Below are positions 18,205-30,782 of a stretch of 37,543 nt of DNA, piece after piece. Position 1 is the first letter of the stretch. Each line of letters begins with the position of its first letter. The stretch lies in NCBI GenBank assembly GCA_040218145.1, contig JAVJQK010000139.1:1-37543 (forward strand). Direction: 5' to 3'. Source of the stretch: Sandaracinaceae bacterium (GTDB taxonomy: Bacteria > Myxococcota_A > Polyangia > Polyangiales > Sandaracinaceae). The notes beneath the pieces are model-generated. The model did not search any database, had not been told where the DNA came from, and worked only from the letters and a program-made list of their open reading frames with translations. Made by a program: the position numbers and the translations under genes.

Positions 18205-19740
18205 TCACCGAAACCAGAAGGTGAAGCCCCCGGTCGCGAAGCCGCCCGCTGGCAACAGGCACGAGGTCACGATGCAGTCGTCGGTCTCTCCCTGGACGAC
18301 TCCTCGATGCTCGCCGCCCTCGCACGCGGGACCGTCCGTGCTCTCGAGGCGCAGCGCTCCCACCGTCCCGGCCAGCGCGTGCAGGCGGTCGTCGCTGTCT
18401 GCGGCGAGGAACCCATCGAAGAGGGCGGAGAGCGACCCCCGCTGCCAGTACGCGATCCCCGGACCGACGGGCAGGGTCTCGGACACGGTCGGCGGGGACA
18501 TCGTCGCGTCGAGCACGGTGGCGGCCCCACCCGCGCCCAGCCCCGCGAAGACACAGATCTGCGAGTTGCACGCGCCGTTCCGCGTGTCGGCGCCCGAGGT
18601 CCCGAGCGCCAGCACGAGCCCGGGGTCGCCGTCGGGCAGCGACCAGTTCACGGAGAAGAACTCTCCCGGATCGGCGTCGGTGCCCACCACGCAGACCCGG
18701 GTGTCGGGGATGCACGCGACGCCGCCCATCCGTCCGCTCGCGACGATCGAGGCCGAGCGGCTGATCGTCCAGGTCCCGAACGAGTTCTTCTCGACGAGAT
18801 CGACCCGCCCGCTCGAGCTGTTGGCCAGCACCATCGCCGTCACCGCGCCTCCCTCCGTCAGCAGCGCCGCCTGGACCACATTGGCGGCGTTGATGCCGTA
18901 GAGGCGCTGGACGAACGACCACGTGCCGTCCTGCCGATCGAAGTACGACGCCCCTCCCGCGCCCACCGCGACGAACGCCTCGAGCGTCGAGTCGTCCGGG
19001 TCCTCGAAGCCGATCACCGAGTAGATGCGCTCGCCCGGCATCGCGTCGCGCGCCTCGATGAGCGAGCCGTCCTGCATCGAGTGGAAGCGCACCTGCCCCG
19101 CGTCACCGCCCGAGCACAGCGTGCGTCGCCCGTCGAGCTGGCACGCGCCGAGGATCTCGGCCCCCTCGTCGAGCCCGGCCATCCACGCCGCGCACATGCC
19201 CGAGCCGCCGCCGTCGGACATGCCCCCGTCGGACGATCCCCCGTCCGGGGTCCCCGCGTCCTCACAGCTTCCGCGAAGAACGCAGCGCGCGCCGCAGCAC
19301 TCCTCCTCCTCGATCGAGCCGCAGTCCGCGTCCGAGCGGCAAGGACACTCCGCGTCCGCCACGCACATGCCGACGAGCGGAGGCACCTGACAGCACACCT
19401 CACCGCTCAGCGCGCACTGGGTCGTGGACTCGCATGCCTGCGGCGGAGGGGAGCACTCGGCGGCCCGGCGGCACTCGCGCGCGGTCGTCGAGCCCGCACA
19501 GCAGACCGCGTCCACATCGACCCCGCTGCAGTGCTCGTCGCTGCTGCACGCGCACCCCGTGGTGCCCTCCGGCTGGCACTCCCCTTCGCAACAGAACTGC
19601 CCATCCGGGCACCCCTCGTCGCAAGCCCCCACATCGCACCCCGCCAGCGCCGCGAGACCCACGCTCAGAGAGAGCACGGCGGCCCGGCACGCGGCCGCGT
19701 AGGAGAGAGTCGTCCCGGAGCTCGAGGATTCGATGCGCAT
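18205..19740 (-). CDS. Cys-rich lipoprotein with C-terminal repeat domain
   Basis: The 511-residue protein has a signal peptide with lipobox LAALAGC (Cys ~35). A ~130-residue Cys-rich part follows, with paired CC motifs (QFCCEGEC, AVCCAG, EVCCQVP, EECCGARC) and WAP/granulin-like spacing. A Gly/Ser/Asp linker (GTPDGGSSDGGMSDGGG) leads to a strand-rich ~320-residue domain, probably a beta-propeller (repeats such as VGAGGASYFDRQDGTWSFVQRLYG). The function is unknown; the location is probably the cell surface. ATG 19740 was chosen because the signal peptide begins there. The frame stays open for a further ~530 bases upstream only because the tandem repeats at 19848-20260 contain no stops. Confidence 0.75.
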   Translation of the reverse strand: MRIESSSSGTTLSYAAACRAAVLSLSVGLAALAGCDVGACDEGCPDGQFCCEGECQPEGTTGCACSSDEHCSGVDVDAVCCAGSTTARECRRAAECSPPPQACESTTQCALSGEVCCQVPPLVGMCVADAECPCRSDADCGSIEEEECCGARCVLRGSCEDAGTPDGGSSDGGMSDGGGSGMCAAWMAGLDEGAEILGACQLDGRRTLCSGGDAGQVRFHSMQDGSLIEARDAMPGERIYSVIGFEDPDDSTLEAFVAVGAGGASYFDRQDGTWSFVQRLYGINAANVVQAALLTEGGAVTAMVLANSSSGRVDLVEKNSFGTWTISRSASIVASGRMGGVACIPDTRVCVVGTDADPGEFFSVNWSLPDGDPGLVLALGTSGADTRNGACNSQICVFAGLGAGGAATVLDATMSPPTVSETLPVGPGIAYWQRGSLSALFDGFLAADSDDRLHALAGTVGALRLESTDGPACEGGEHRGVVQGETDDCIVTSCLLPAGGFATGGFTFWFR

Positions 19741-19781
19741 GAGAGACCCGTCGGAGCCGCGCCGGGTTCGATCACGACTGA

Positions 19782-22851
<3,070 letters not shown>

Positions 22852-22867
22852 CCCACCTCGGCTCTGG

Positions 22868-22890
22868 TGAGCTTCGCACCTCGAAGCTCA
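22868..22890. promoter_or_regulatory. Perfect 9-base inverted repeat in the FHA gene leader
   Basis: TGAGCTTCG (22868-22876) and CGAAGCTCA (22882-22890) are perfect inverted repeats around a 5-base spacer. The right edge is 17 bases before the ATG at 22851 and just upstream of the ribosome binding site. It could be an operator or an mRNA hairpin affecting translation. Confidence 0.45.
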
Positions 22891-23061
22891 GTGAGGATCA
22901 GTTCTACGGCAAGCAAGGATGGTACCCTCACCCCCCGAGTGTCAATCGTATCGACTCGGAGCTTCGGGAATCCTTGGGTTTGTCGACCCGCCTTCGACGA
23001 CGGGCCGTCTCGCTGCGAGCCCGCCATGGACGACGGCCTCTCCGGGTGACACCTTGCAGCG

Positions 23062-24507
23062 GTGGGGTCGAAATTGCCAGTCACATCCGGAGGCCGGTGG
23101 CAGTTCTTCCTCGCGGCGGCCGTTTTCTGCGGGGCTTGTGACGATCGCGCCCCACCCCCGCCGCCGCTCCCGGACACGGGCGTGCGAGATCGCGCGGATG
23201 GCGCGGTGGTCGCCCCCGACGCCCAGGTGGCGCCCCCGGGGCGGAGCGACGCGGGCCCGCGGCTGCCGAACGCCGATCGGGAGATCGTGCTCCCCTACCT
23301 CGGCGACCCACAGGAAGAGGAGCTGGAGGTCGAGGGCGAGGTCGGCACCCTCGACGTGTTCTTCGACATCGACACCACGGGCAGCTTCGGCGGCGAGATC
23401 GACAACCTCCAGGCGCAGCTGCGCAGCGTGGTCCTCCCGGAGCTGCGCGCCCGCGTGTCGGACATCGCGTTCGGGGTCGGGCGCTTCGAGGACTTCCCGG
23501 TCGAGCCCTTCGGCACGGCGACCGATCGCCCGTTCCGGCTGCTGACGGCCATCACCACGCAGGAGAACCTCGTCACCAGCGCGGTCGCGTCGCTCGACCA
23601 GCCCCTCGGCAACGGCGCCGACATCCCGGAGTCCGGCGCGGAGGCGCTCTATCAGATCGCCACCGGGGAGGGCTTTCCCGGCCTCGTGCCGGAGCTGGCC
23701 GGCCCGGCGCCGGGGGGCGGCTCCCTCGGGGGCGCGGGCTTCCGGAGTGACGCGCTCCGGGTGGTCGTGCACGTGACCGACGCGCCCAGCCACACCCCCG
23801 CGGACTACGGCCGGGCGGTCTCCGGCGCGCACTCGCTCGACGAGGCCATCGAGGCGATGAACGCGCTCGGGATCCGAGGCCTCGGCATCTCGAGCGGCGA
23901 GGCGGCGAGGGGCGACCTCGAGCGCGTGGCGATCGGGACGGGCGCGGTCGCCGATCCAGAGGACGGGGTCTGTCGCACGGGCGTGGGCGGGACCTCGCGC
24001 GCGCCGGTGTCCGGGCGCTGCCCGCTGGTCTTCGACGTCAACCCGGACGGAACCGGGCTCGCCACCGTGGTGGTGGACGCGATCGCCGACCTGCTCGCCA
24101 CCGTGCAGTACGAGGAGGTCTGGGGAGAGACGGACGACGCGCTCGGGTTCGTGCGTCACATCGAGGCGATCGACGCCGATCCCATGGCCGACGTGACCCT
24201 GGCCGATCTGCGCCCCACGGACGAGGTCGACGACACGTTCCAGGGGGTTCGCCCCGGCACGCGGCTCCGCTTCCGCGCCGTCCTGCGCAACGAGCTGATC
24301 CCGCCCGCCGACTACGACCAGTACTTCAACCTGACCCTCCGCGTGGTCGGCGACGGGGTGACCTTGCTGACCCGCACGCTCCGGGTGCTCGTGCCGCGAG
24401 GCCGCCTCGAGCGCGACGCGGGCGCCGCGGCCGACGCGGGCGCGATGGAGATGGACGCGGGCCCGAACGACGCGGGCGCTGCCGACGCGGGCGCAGACGG
24501 CGGCTGA
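23062..24507 (+). CDS. Secreted von Willebrand factor A domain protein (probable lipoprotein)
   Basis: The 481-residue protein starts at GTG. Its signal sequence (WQFFLAAAVFCGAC) has an imperfect lipobox (Cys instead of a hydrophobic residue at -3). A Pro/Asp/Ala-rich linker follows, then a vWA domain from ~95. The MIDAS motif is DTTGS at 104-108; later parts are VVVHVTDAPSH and GIRGLGISSG. vWA domains bind ligands through the metal site. The tail after ~450 is a low-complexity run of Asp-Ala-Gly (DAGAMEMDAGPNDAGAADAG). The in-frame TTG at 23074 is a possible alternative start. It is transcribed divergently from the FHA gene. Function unknown. Confidence 0.75.
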   Translation: MGSKLPVTSGGRWQFFLAAAVFCGACDDRAPPPPPLPDTGVRDRADGAVVAPDAQVAPPGRSDAGPRLPNADREIVLPYLGDPQEEELEVEGEVGTLDVFFDIDTTGSFGGEIDNLQAQLRSVVLPELRARVSDIAFGVGRFEDFPVEPFGTATDRPFRLLTAITTQENLVTSAVASLDQPLGNGADIPESGAEALYQIATGEGFPGLVPELAGPAPGGGSLGGAGFRSDALRVVVHVTDAPSHTPADYGRAVSGAHSLDEAIEAMNALGIRGLGISSGEAARGDLERVAIGTGAVADPEDGVCRTGVGGTSRAPVSGRCPLVFDVNPDGTGLATVVVDAIADLLATVQYEEVWGETDDALGFVRHIEAIDADPMADVTLADLRPTDEVDDTFQGVRPGTRLRFRAVLRNELIPPADYDQYFNLTLRVVGDGVTLLTRTLRVLVPRGRLERDAGAAADAGAMEMDAGPNDAGAADAGADGG

Positions 24508-24569
24508 GCGAATCGCGAGCGGCGCGGCGAATCAGCCGGCTCTCTTCGACCCGATGCCCCGCGTCCGCT

Positions 24570-26219
24570 ATGACTCCGGCCCTCATGCCTGCAGACGACC
24601 TCCGACCGATCCTCGAGCTGCTCTGGATCTGGATCGCCGCGCCCCTCACGGCGCTCGCCGCGATCGTCTACACCGTCCGCCTCAAGGCGCCGCAGGTGAT
24701 GAAGCTCGGCGAGGCCTTCCGCGCGATCCGAACGCACGACGAGGGGGCCGAGGGCAGCGTCCACCCCGCCACGTCCGCCGCCCTCTCGGCCGCCGCGACG
24801 TACGGCGCCGCGGGCGCGGTCGGCTCCGCCACCGCGGTCGCCCTCGGCGGCCCGGGCGCGGTCGCGTGGGTGTGGCTCTTCACTCTCCTGCTGATGCCGC
24901 TCCGCATGGGCGAGGCCGCGCTGGCCCGCACCGCGCCGCTCGGGCGCGCGGGAGACACGACGGGCTCGCTCGCCGGGCGCCTCATGAACGACGCCGCGGG
25001 AGGCCCCCGCGCCATCGGCTGGGCGATCTTCGTGCTCGTCCCGCTCGCGGCCTTCGCCTTCTACGGCGGCAGCCACGGCGAGGCGGTGACCGACGCCGCG
25101 GACCAGCTCCTGCCGGGCAGCGCGCTCACCCTCGGCCTCGTCGTCGCGGGCGTGGGCGGCGTCTTCGCGGTGCTGCCGCTGAAGCAGAGCGGCTCGATCC
25201 TCGGCTGGATCGCGGCCGTCGCCCTCATCGCCATGTTCGGGGCCGGCCTGGTCGCGTTCATGAGCGATCCCGGGCGCGGCTTCGGGAGCATCAGCCGCGC
25301 GTTCGTCGACGCGTTCGATGGCGCGCCCCGCATGGCCGCGTGGAGCGGCGCCCTCGCGGGCGAGATCGCGGTCGCCGCGATGCTGCATCTGCTGCCGCCC
25401 GTCGCGGCGGTCGGCGGCGTGGACGGCGCGCTGCACGCCGAGGCGCAGGCGGGCACGACCAAGCAGCAGGCGGCGGTCGCGCTGCTCGGTCCGCTCTTCT
25501 ACGGCGTGGTCGTCACGGTGGTCGGGCTGAGCCTGGTCGCGACCGGCGCCTTCTCCCGCCCGATCGAGACCAGCCGCTCGCTGGACGAGGTGCGCTTCTA
25601 CCGGAACGGCATGGGCCCCGAGACCTCGAGCCAGCGCGAAGAGGCCGACCGGGCCTACGAGGGCTTCATCCGGGTGATCGAAGGTGACACCGGCGTGGTC
25701 GAGTACGACGTCGGCACCGAGCGAGGGATCATCCGCGCGCCCCGCTACACGGAGGGCGGCGAGCCGGCCGACTTCGCGCTGCACGTCGACGACGGCTACG
25801 CGGACGATCTCCAGAAGCCGGGCCACCTCGGCGCGCTCGAGCGGCGCCCGATCGAGGAGCTGCGCGGGGTGACCCTGCACGGCCGGATGCTGCCCGCCGA
25901 CGGGCACCTGCTCGCGGCCTCCATGACGGCGGGGGGCGGCTCGGTGACCTCTCGGGTCGCGCTCGCGGCGCTCCTGCTGCTCGCCGCGCTCGGCCTCGCC
26001 GCGTGGGGTCTGGGCGTCGCCCGCACCCTGTCCGCGCAGCTGCCGAAGAACACGGCGCGCTGGACGGCGCTCCTCCCCGCGGTGGGGCTCGCGCTCGCCG
26101 CCGCGGGCGTGGTGCCGAGCTTCGGGGACTACGGCTCCATGGTCGCCGGGCTGCTGGTCTCCGTCACCGCGATCGGGCTCATCGTCCGGGTCAAGGACGC
26201 AGCCCGGATCGCGGGATGA
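24570..26219 (+). CDS. AGCS-like (alanine/glycine:cation symporter) membrane protein, divergent
   Basis: This 549-residue polytopic membrane protein shows AGCS features: an N-terminal helix then YTVRLKAPQV, the segment ATAVALGGPGAVAWVWLFTLLLMPLRMGE, and KQQAAVALLGPLFYGVVVTVVGLSLVATG. These align with the family's AIALGGPGA and PxxQGL...DTxVVCT motifs. It differs from typical members. The Gly/Asn-rich substrate loop (GTGNI) reads YGAAGAV here. A ~130-residue soluble insertion (~330-450) separates the later helices. Transport may therefore be altered or lost. It ends with ATGA overlapping the next gene, so the two are coupled. ATG 24585 is an alternative start. Confidence 0.7.
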   Translation: MTPALMPADDLRPILELLWIWIAAPLTALAAIVYTVRLKAPQVMKLGEAFRAIRTHDEGAEGSVHPATSAALSAAATYGAAGAVGSATAVALGGPGAVAWVWLFTLLLMPLRMGEAALARTAPLGRAGDTTGSLAGRLMNDAAGGPRAIGWAIFVLVPLAAFAFYGGSHGEAVTDAADQLLPGSALTLGLVVAGVGGVFAVLPLKQSGSILGWIAAVALIAMFGAGLVAFMSDPGRGFGSISRAFVDAFDGAPRMAAWSGALAGEIAVAAMLHLLPPVAAVGGVDGALHAEAQAGTTKQQAAVALLGPLFYGVVVTVVGLSLVATGAFSRPIETSRSLDEVRFYRNGMGPETSSQREEADRAYEGFIRVIEGDTGVVEYDVGTERGIIRAPRYTEGGEPADFALHVDDGYADDLQKPGHLGALERRPIEELRGVTLHGRMLPADGHLLAASMTAGGGSVTSRVALAALLLLAALGLAAWGLGVARTLSAQLPKNTARWTALLPAVGLALAAAGVVPSFGDYGSMVAGLLVSVTAIGLIVRVKDAARIAG

Positions 26220-27136
26220 GGCGAGGCGGCCCTCTCCTCGCCCTCTCCCTGCTCCTCCTCGCGTGCTGTGATGGCGACGCCCCGGGCGACGCTGGCCCGC
26301 CGGACGACGCCCGCCTCCCGGCTGACGCGGCCCCTTACGACACAGGCCCGCCCCCGCCGACAGGCCCGCTGCGGCTCGCGACCTGGAACCTCGAGACCTT
26401 CCCCCGGGCGCCCGAGACCGTGGCCGAGGTGGCGCGCGTAGTGGAAGACGAGCGGCTCGATCTGGTCGCCGTCCAGGAGATCACCGACGTCGCCGCCTTC
26501 GACGCGCTCGAGGCCGCCCTTCCCGGCTGGGAGGCGATCGCCACCGACGACGACCGCTTCCTCCAGGTCGGGCTGCTGCTCCGGCGCGATCGCTTCGTCG
26601 TCGATCGCACCGACGTGCTCTTCACCACCGACGGCTACGTCTTCCCGCGGTCCGTGCTCTCCGCGCAGCTGACGGTGCGGCGGCCGGCCGGGCTGACGCC
26701 CATCGACTTCCGGGTGCTGGTGCTCCACCTCAAGGCGAGCATCGACGAGGAGAGCCGCATGCGGCGGCAGGCCGCGGTGAACCGGCTCGACATCCTCGTG
26801 CGCGGTCAGCTCGGCGACGACGCGCTCGAGCACGACATCGTCATCGCGGGCGACTGGAACGACGGCGTGACCGATCCCGCGGACGAGAACGTCTTCGGCG
26901 CCATGCTGGACGCGCCCGAGACCTACCGCTTCCTCACCGAGGAGCTCGAGGCGTCGGGCGAGGTCTCGTTCCTCCCCTTCCCCGTCTTCCTCGACCACGT
27001 GGCCGTGACCACCGACGCGCTGACCACCCTGGGCGCCCCGACCACCGAGGTCCGCCACCTCGAGCGCGCCGACGCCGACTACCGCGACACGCTGTCGGAC
27101 CACCTGCCCGTGGTGGTCGAGTTCCCGCTGCCCTGA
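26216..27136 (+). CDS. Endonuclease/exonuclease/phosphatase-fold lipoprotein
   Basis: The 306-residue protein has a lipoprotein signal (lipobox LLLAC, possibly CC), a Pro/Asp linker, then an EEP (DNase I-like) domain from ~52. Motifs are ATWNLE (55-60, metal-binding Asn 58), AVQE (85-88, catalytic Glu 88), LHLK (170-173), GDWND (212-216, Asp/Asn pair) and SDHLPV (294-299, catalytic His). All catalytic positions are present. The substrate may be nucleic acid or a phosphoester; the exported location favours extracellular nuclease or phosphodiesterase activity. The ATG overlaps the upstream stop (ATGA). Confidence 0.85.
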   Translation: MRRGGPLLALSLLLLACCDGDAPGDAGPPDDARLPADAAPYDTGPPPPTGPLRLATWNLETFPRAPETVAEVARVVEDERLDLVAVQEITDVAAFDALEAALPGWEAIATDDDRFLQVGLLLRRDRFVVDRTDVLFTTDGYVFPRSVLSAQLTVRRPAGLTPIDFRVLVLHLKASIDEESRMRRQAAVNRLDILVRGQLGDDALEHDIVIAGDWNDGVTDPADENVFGAMLDAPETYRFLTEELEASGEVSFLPFPVFLDHVAVTTDALTTLGAPTTEVRHLERADADYRDTLSDHLPVVVEFPLP

Positions 27137-27148
27137 GTCGAGCGGGCG

Positions 27149-27532
27149 TCAGTAGGCGCGCGCGTAGACCTGCCGCGCGACGACGTCCGGCAGATCCTCG
27201 AACCAGCTCTCCCCCGAGATGAGGGTGACGTGCAGGTTCCGGAACGGCCCGGTGGGCCCGGGCGCGTAGCGCAGCAACACCACCCAGGGCGCGTCCTCGA
27301 GCGCGTCGAGCTTGCGGAGCAGCTGCGCTCCCTCCTCGGACTCGAGGATCTGGTCGATGACCATGAGCGCGGGGCGGTGATGGACGGCGATCTCGTAGGC
27401 CACGTCGAAGTCCTGCACGTGCACGCACTCGACGCCCCGCCCCTCCAGCTCGTCGGCGATGTGCGCGCCGACCGCAGGGTCGTCGTCCACCACCACGACC
27501 AGCTCGGTCGGCAGCGTGGGGGTCGGGCTCAT
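27149..27532 (-). CDS. Single-domain response-regulator receiver, degenerate
   Basis: The 127-residue stand-alone receiver has the acidic cluster DDD at 16-18 and the phosphorylatable Asp 60 (LMVID). The conserved Thr/Ser of strand 4 is replaced by Arg 88 (VVLLRY), and no Lys is seen in the strand-5 position (LHVTLISGE). Phosphorylation-driven switching would therefore be abnormal. There is no output domain. ATG 27532 overlaps the stop of a ten-codon leader ORF; GTG 27550 is an alternative start. No histidine kinase is near. It converges with the EEP gene. Confidence 0.75.
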   Translation of the reverse strand: MSPTPTLPTELVVVVDDDPAVGAHIADELEGRGVECVHVQDFDVAYEIAVHHRPALMVIDQILESEEGAQLLRKLDALEDAPWVVLLRYAPGPTGPFRNLHVTLISGESWFEDLPDVVARQVYARAY

Positions 27533-27561
27533 GACCGAAGCAGGCTCCACGGAGTGTCCAT
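27529..27561 (-). CDS. Ten-residue leader ORF overlapping the receiver gene
   Basis: On the minus strand ATG 27561 is preceded by GAGGAGGA and opens MDTPWSLLRS followed by TGA. The TGA shares bases with ATG 27532 of the receiver gene (ATGA). The strong ribosome binding site belongs to this small ORF; the receiver's ATG has none of its own. A translational-coupling leader is the simplest reading. The alternative is that the site serves GTG 27550. Confidence 0.35.
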   Translation of the reverse strand: MDTPWSLLRS

Positions 27562-27804
27562 TCCTCCTCGCGTCCTTTCGCGAGGACTCAATTCAGACAC
27601 AACGTCGGCCGGGAGCCGGCCTTGACCCCCCGAGTCGACGCGGCCCCCATCGACTGCTAGCGTCCCGCGCCGCGCGCGGCGTGCCCCAGGTGCGCTCCAG
27701 CGACTCCAGTCGGGGTCGAGAGCGCCCTCAGGGGCGCGGGTGAGAGGGGCCAGTCGGTGGCCGTGGGATGGCTGCGCGGCAGGGATTCGAAGGAGACGGA
27801 GCGG

Positions 27805-28671
<867 letters not shown>

Positions 28672-28687
28672 AGAGGAGCAAATCGAG

Positions 28688-29617
28688 ATGTCGTCCATGC
28701 TCGTGGTGGGCTCGGTCGCCCGCGACACCATTCACAACAACCAGGGCACGCACCCGTACGTGCTCGGCGGCTCGGCCGTCTTCGCCGCGCTCGCTGGCGC
28801 CCACTTCGTCGAGCCCCGCGTGGTCGGCATCGTCGGCACCGACTTCCCCGACTCGGAGGTGAGCCTCCTGAAGTCGAAGGGCGTCGACGTCAGCGGCCTC
28901 GAGATCGTCGACGGCAAGACCTTCCACTGGGAGGGCCGCTACTCCGACGACCTGACGAGCCGCGAGTCGATCAAGACGGAGCTCAACGTCTTCGCGGACT
29001 TCCACCCGAAGATCCCCGAGAGCATGCGGGACACCCCGTACGTCATGCTCGGCAACATCCACCCCGACCTGCAGGTCGAGGTGCTCGAGCAGATGCGCGA
29101 GCCGAAGCTCGTCATCGCCGACACGATGAACTTCTGGATCGAGGGCACGCCCAACGAGCTCTCGCGCATGCTGAAGCGCATCGACGTGCTCGTGATCAAC
29201 GAGGAGGAGGCCCGTCAGCTGACCGGGCTGCACAACATCGTGAAGGTGGCCAAGGAGCTGCTGACGATGGGTCCGCGCATCGCGGTCATCAAGCGCGGCG
29301 AGTACGGCGCGCTGCTCTTCGAGGGAGACTCGGTCTTCAGCGCGCCCGCCTTCCCGGTGGACAAGGTCCTCGACCCGACCGGCGCCGGCGACACCTTCGC
29401 GGGCGGCATGCTCGGCTTCATCGCCCAGCAGGACCGCGTCGATCAGAGCACCCTGCGCCGCGCGATCGTCTACGGATCGGCGCTCGCCTCCTACTGCGTG
29501 GAGGGCGTCTCGGTGAAGCGGCTCAACGAGGTGAGCCGCGAGGACGTCGAGGAGCGCTACCTGGCGTTCGCCCGCCTCGCGCACTTCGCGACCGACGACG
29601 AGCTGAAGCGGGCCTGA
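28688..29617 (+). CDS. PfkB-family sugar/nucleoside kinase
   Basis: The 309-residue cytosolic kinase shows the PfkB signature DPTGAGDTFAGGM, with GAGD at 232-235 forming the anion hole and Asp 235 as base. It also has an N-terminal GGSAVFAAL segment, a VINEEEARQLTG strand and IAVIKRGEYGALLF. The substrate is not readable from motifs. Position 16 bases after mtnP suggests a substrate linked to methylthioadenosine breakdown (a ribose derivative or adenosine), which is inference. GAGGAG precedes the ATG. No other methionine-salvage gene is in the window. Confidence 0.88.
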   Translation: MSSMLVVGSVARDTIHNNQGTHPYVLGGSAVFAALAGAHFVEPRVVGIVGTDFPDSEVSLLKSKGVDVSGLEIVDGKTFHWEGRYSDDLTSRESIKTELNVFADFHPKIPESMRDTPYVMLGNIHPDLQVEVLEQMREPKLVIADTMNFWIEGTPNELSRMLKRIDVLVINEEEARQLTGLHNIVKVAKELLTMGPRIAVIKRGEYGALLFEGDSVFSAPAFPVDKVLDPTGAGDTFAGGMLGFIAQQDRVDQSTLRRAIVYGSALASYCVEGVSVKRLNEVSREDVEERYLAFARLAHFATDDELKRA

Positions 29618-29669
29618 CGGCTCTGGTACTGTTCCGCGCTGGCGGTGGGGATGCCGCCGAGGGAGAGGG

Positions 29670-30692
29670 ATGTCGATGACGCGCTTTGTTTGCCTTGTCG
29701 CTTGTGTGTCCGCGATCGCGTTCGTGGGCTGTGACGATGGAACCGTCGACCCGGCCGACTCGGGGACCGGCGGCGGGGACGCCGGCATGGTGTGCCAGAC
29801 CCCGCCGGACCTGCCGGAGGGTACGCGCCCGGATCCGAGCGCGGTGAGCTGCCCGACCGAGGCCACCCCCGCGCCCGACGAGCAGATGGGCAGCTGCTGC
29901 TGGCGCAACAGCAACGCCGGCCAGCTCGGCACGCCGGAGCTGCGCCTCAGCTACATCGACATCGTGGGCCCGGCCGGCTCGCCGCTCTCGAGCGGCACCG
30001 TGCGGCGCGTGCTCAACGAGGCGGTGCAGGAGGAGACCTTCAACTGGCTCATCCGCACCGAGGGCGCCGACGCGGACGGCGACGTCACCATCACCACCGG
30101 CTTCGGCCGCCGCACCGCCGACGGCACCTACGAGTTCTCGCAGGGCAGCGGCGGCGCCGAGGGCGACCCGGACGCGTGGTGCCCGGTGACCATCCCCGCC
30201 TCGCTGGCCGGGGAGACCGTCACCTCGAACCCGATCGACGGCTCCATCACCGTCCCGATCTTCGACGAGGCGGGCGTGGAGGTGCAGGTCGAGCTGACCC
30301 TGCGCAACGTGGCCATCGAGACGGCGACCTTCGGCGAGGATCGCAGCTGCGTCGGCTGGCAGGTCTCGCGCCCGTTCACGTACCACCCCGAGGGCCTGCT
30401 CACGGGCTACGTCGAGGTGGAGCCCTCGCGCACCGGCACCATCAACACGCCCGGCGTGATGACCACGGTCTGCTCCGCGCTCGCGGGCAGCCTCAGCCTC
30501 ACCTACTGCGAGGACACGCCGCAGGCGGAGTGGGCCATCAAGCCCGACGCGCTCTGCGACGCCAGCGGCTGCCAGGCCAACACGGCCTGCGGCGACGACG
30601 TCTGCGACCCGGCCACCGAGTGCAACGCCTGGCGCTTCGTCGCGCACTTCGCGGCGAACGGCGTCGACATCACCAACGACGCCTGCCCGTAG
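29670..30692 (+). CDS. Lipoprotein of unknown function
   Basis: The 340-residue protein has a lipobox AFVGC followed by DDGTVDPADSGTGGGDAGM, a standard linker for this genome. The mature part holds CC (GSCCWRN), a central strand-rich domain (LRLSYIDIVGPAGSPL..., VEVQVELTLRNVAI) and a C-terminal Cys-rich tail (DALCDASGCQANTACGDDVC). Family not recognised. Two ATGs, 29670 and 29676, are possible; the GGGAG at 29661-29665 is better spaced for the second. Confidence 0.65.
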   Translation: MSMTRFVCLVACVSAIAFVGCDDGTVDPADSGTGGGDAGMVCQTPPDLPEGTRPDPSAVSCPTEATPAPDEQMGSCCWRNSNAGQLGTPELRLSYIDIVGPAGSPLSSGTVRRVLNEAVQEETFNWLIRTEGADADGDVTITTGFGRRTADGTYEFSQGSGGAEGDPDAWCPVTIPASLAGETVTSNPIDGSITVPIFDEAGVEVQVELTLRNVAIETATFGEDRSCVGWQVSRPFTYHPEGLLTGYVEVEPSRTGTINTPGVMTTVCSALAGSLSLTYCEDTPQAEWAIKPDALCDASGCQANTACGDDVCDPATECNAWRFVAHFAANGVDITNDACP

Positions 30693-30782
30693 GCGCCGCC
30701 TTTCTCGCGCGGCCACGCAACCTCGGCGCGCGTCCCCCGATGACGGTGTACTCTCTGAGCGCACCGAAAGGGGACGTGCACC

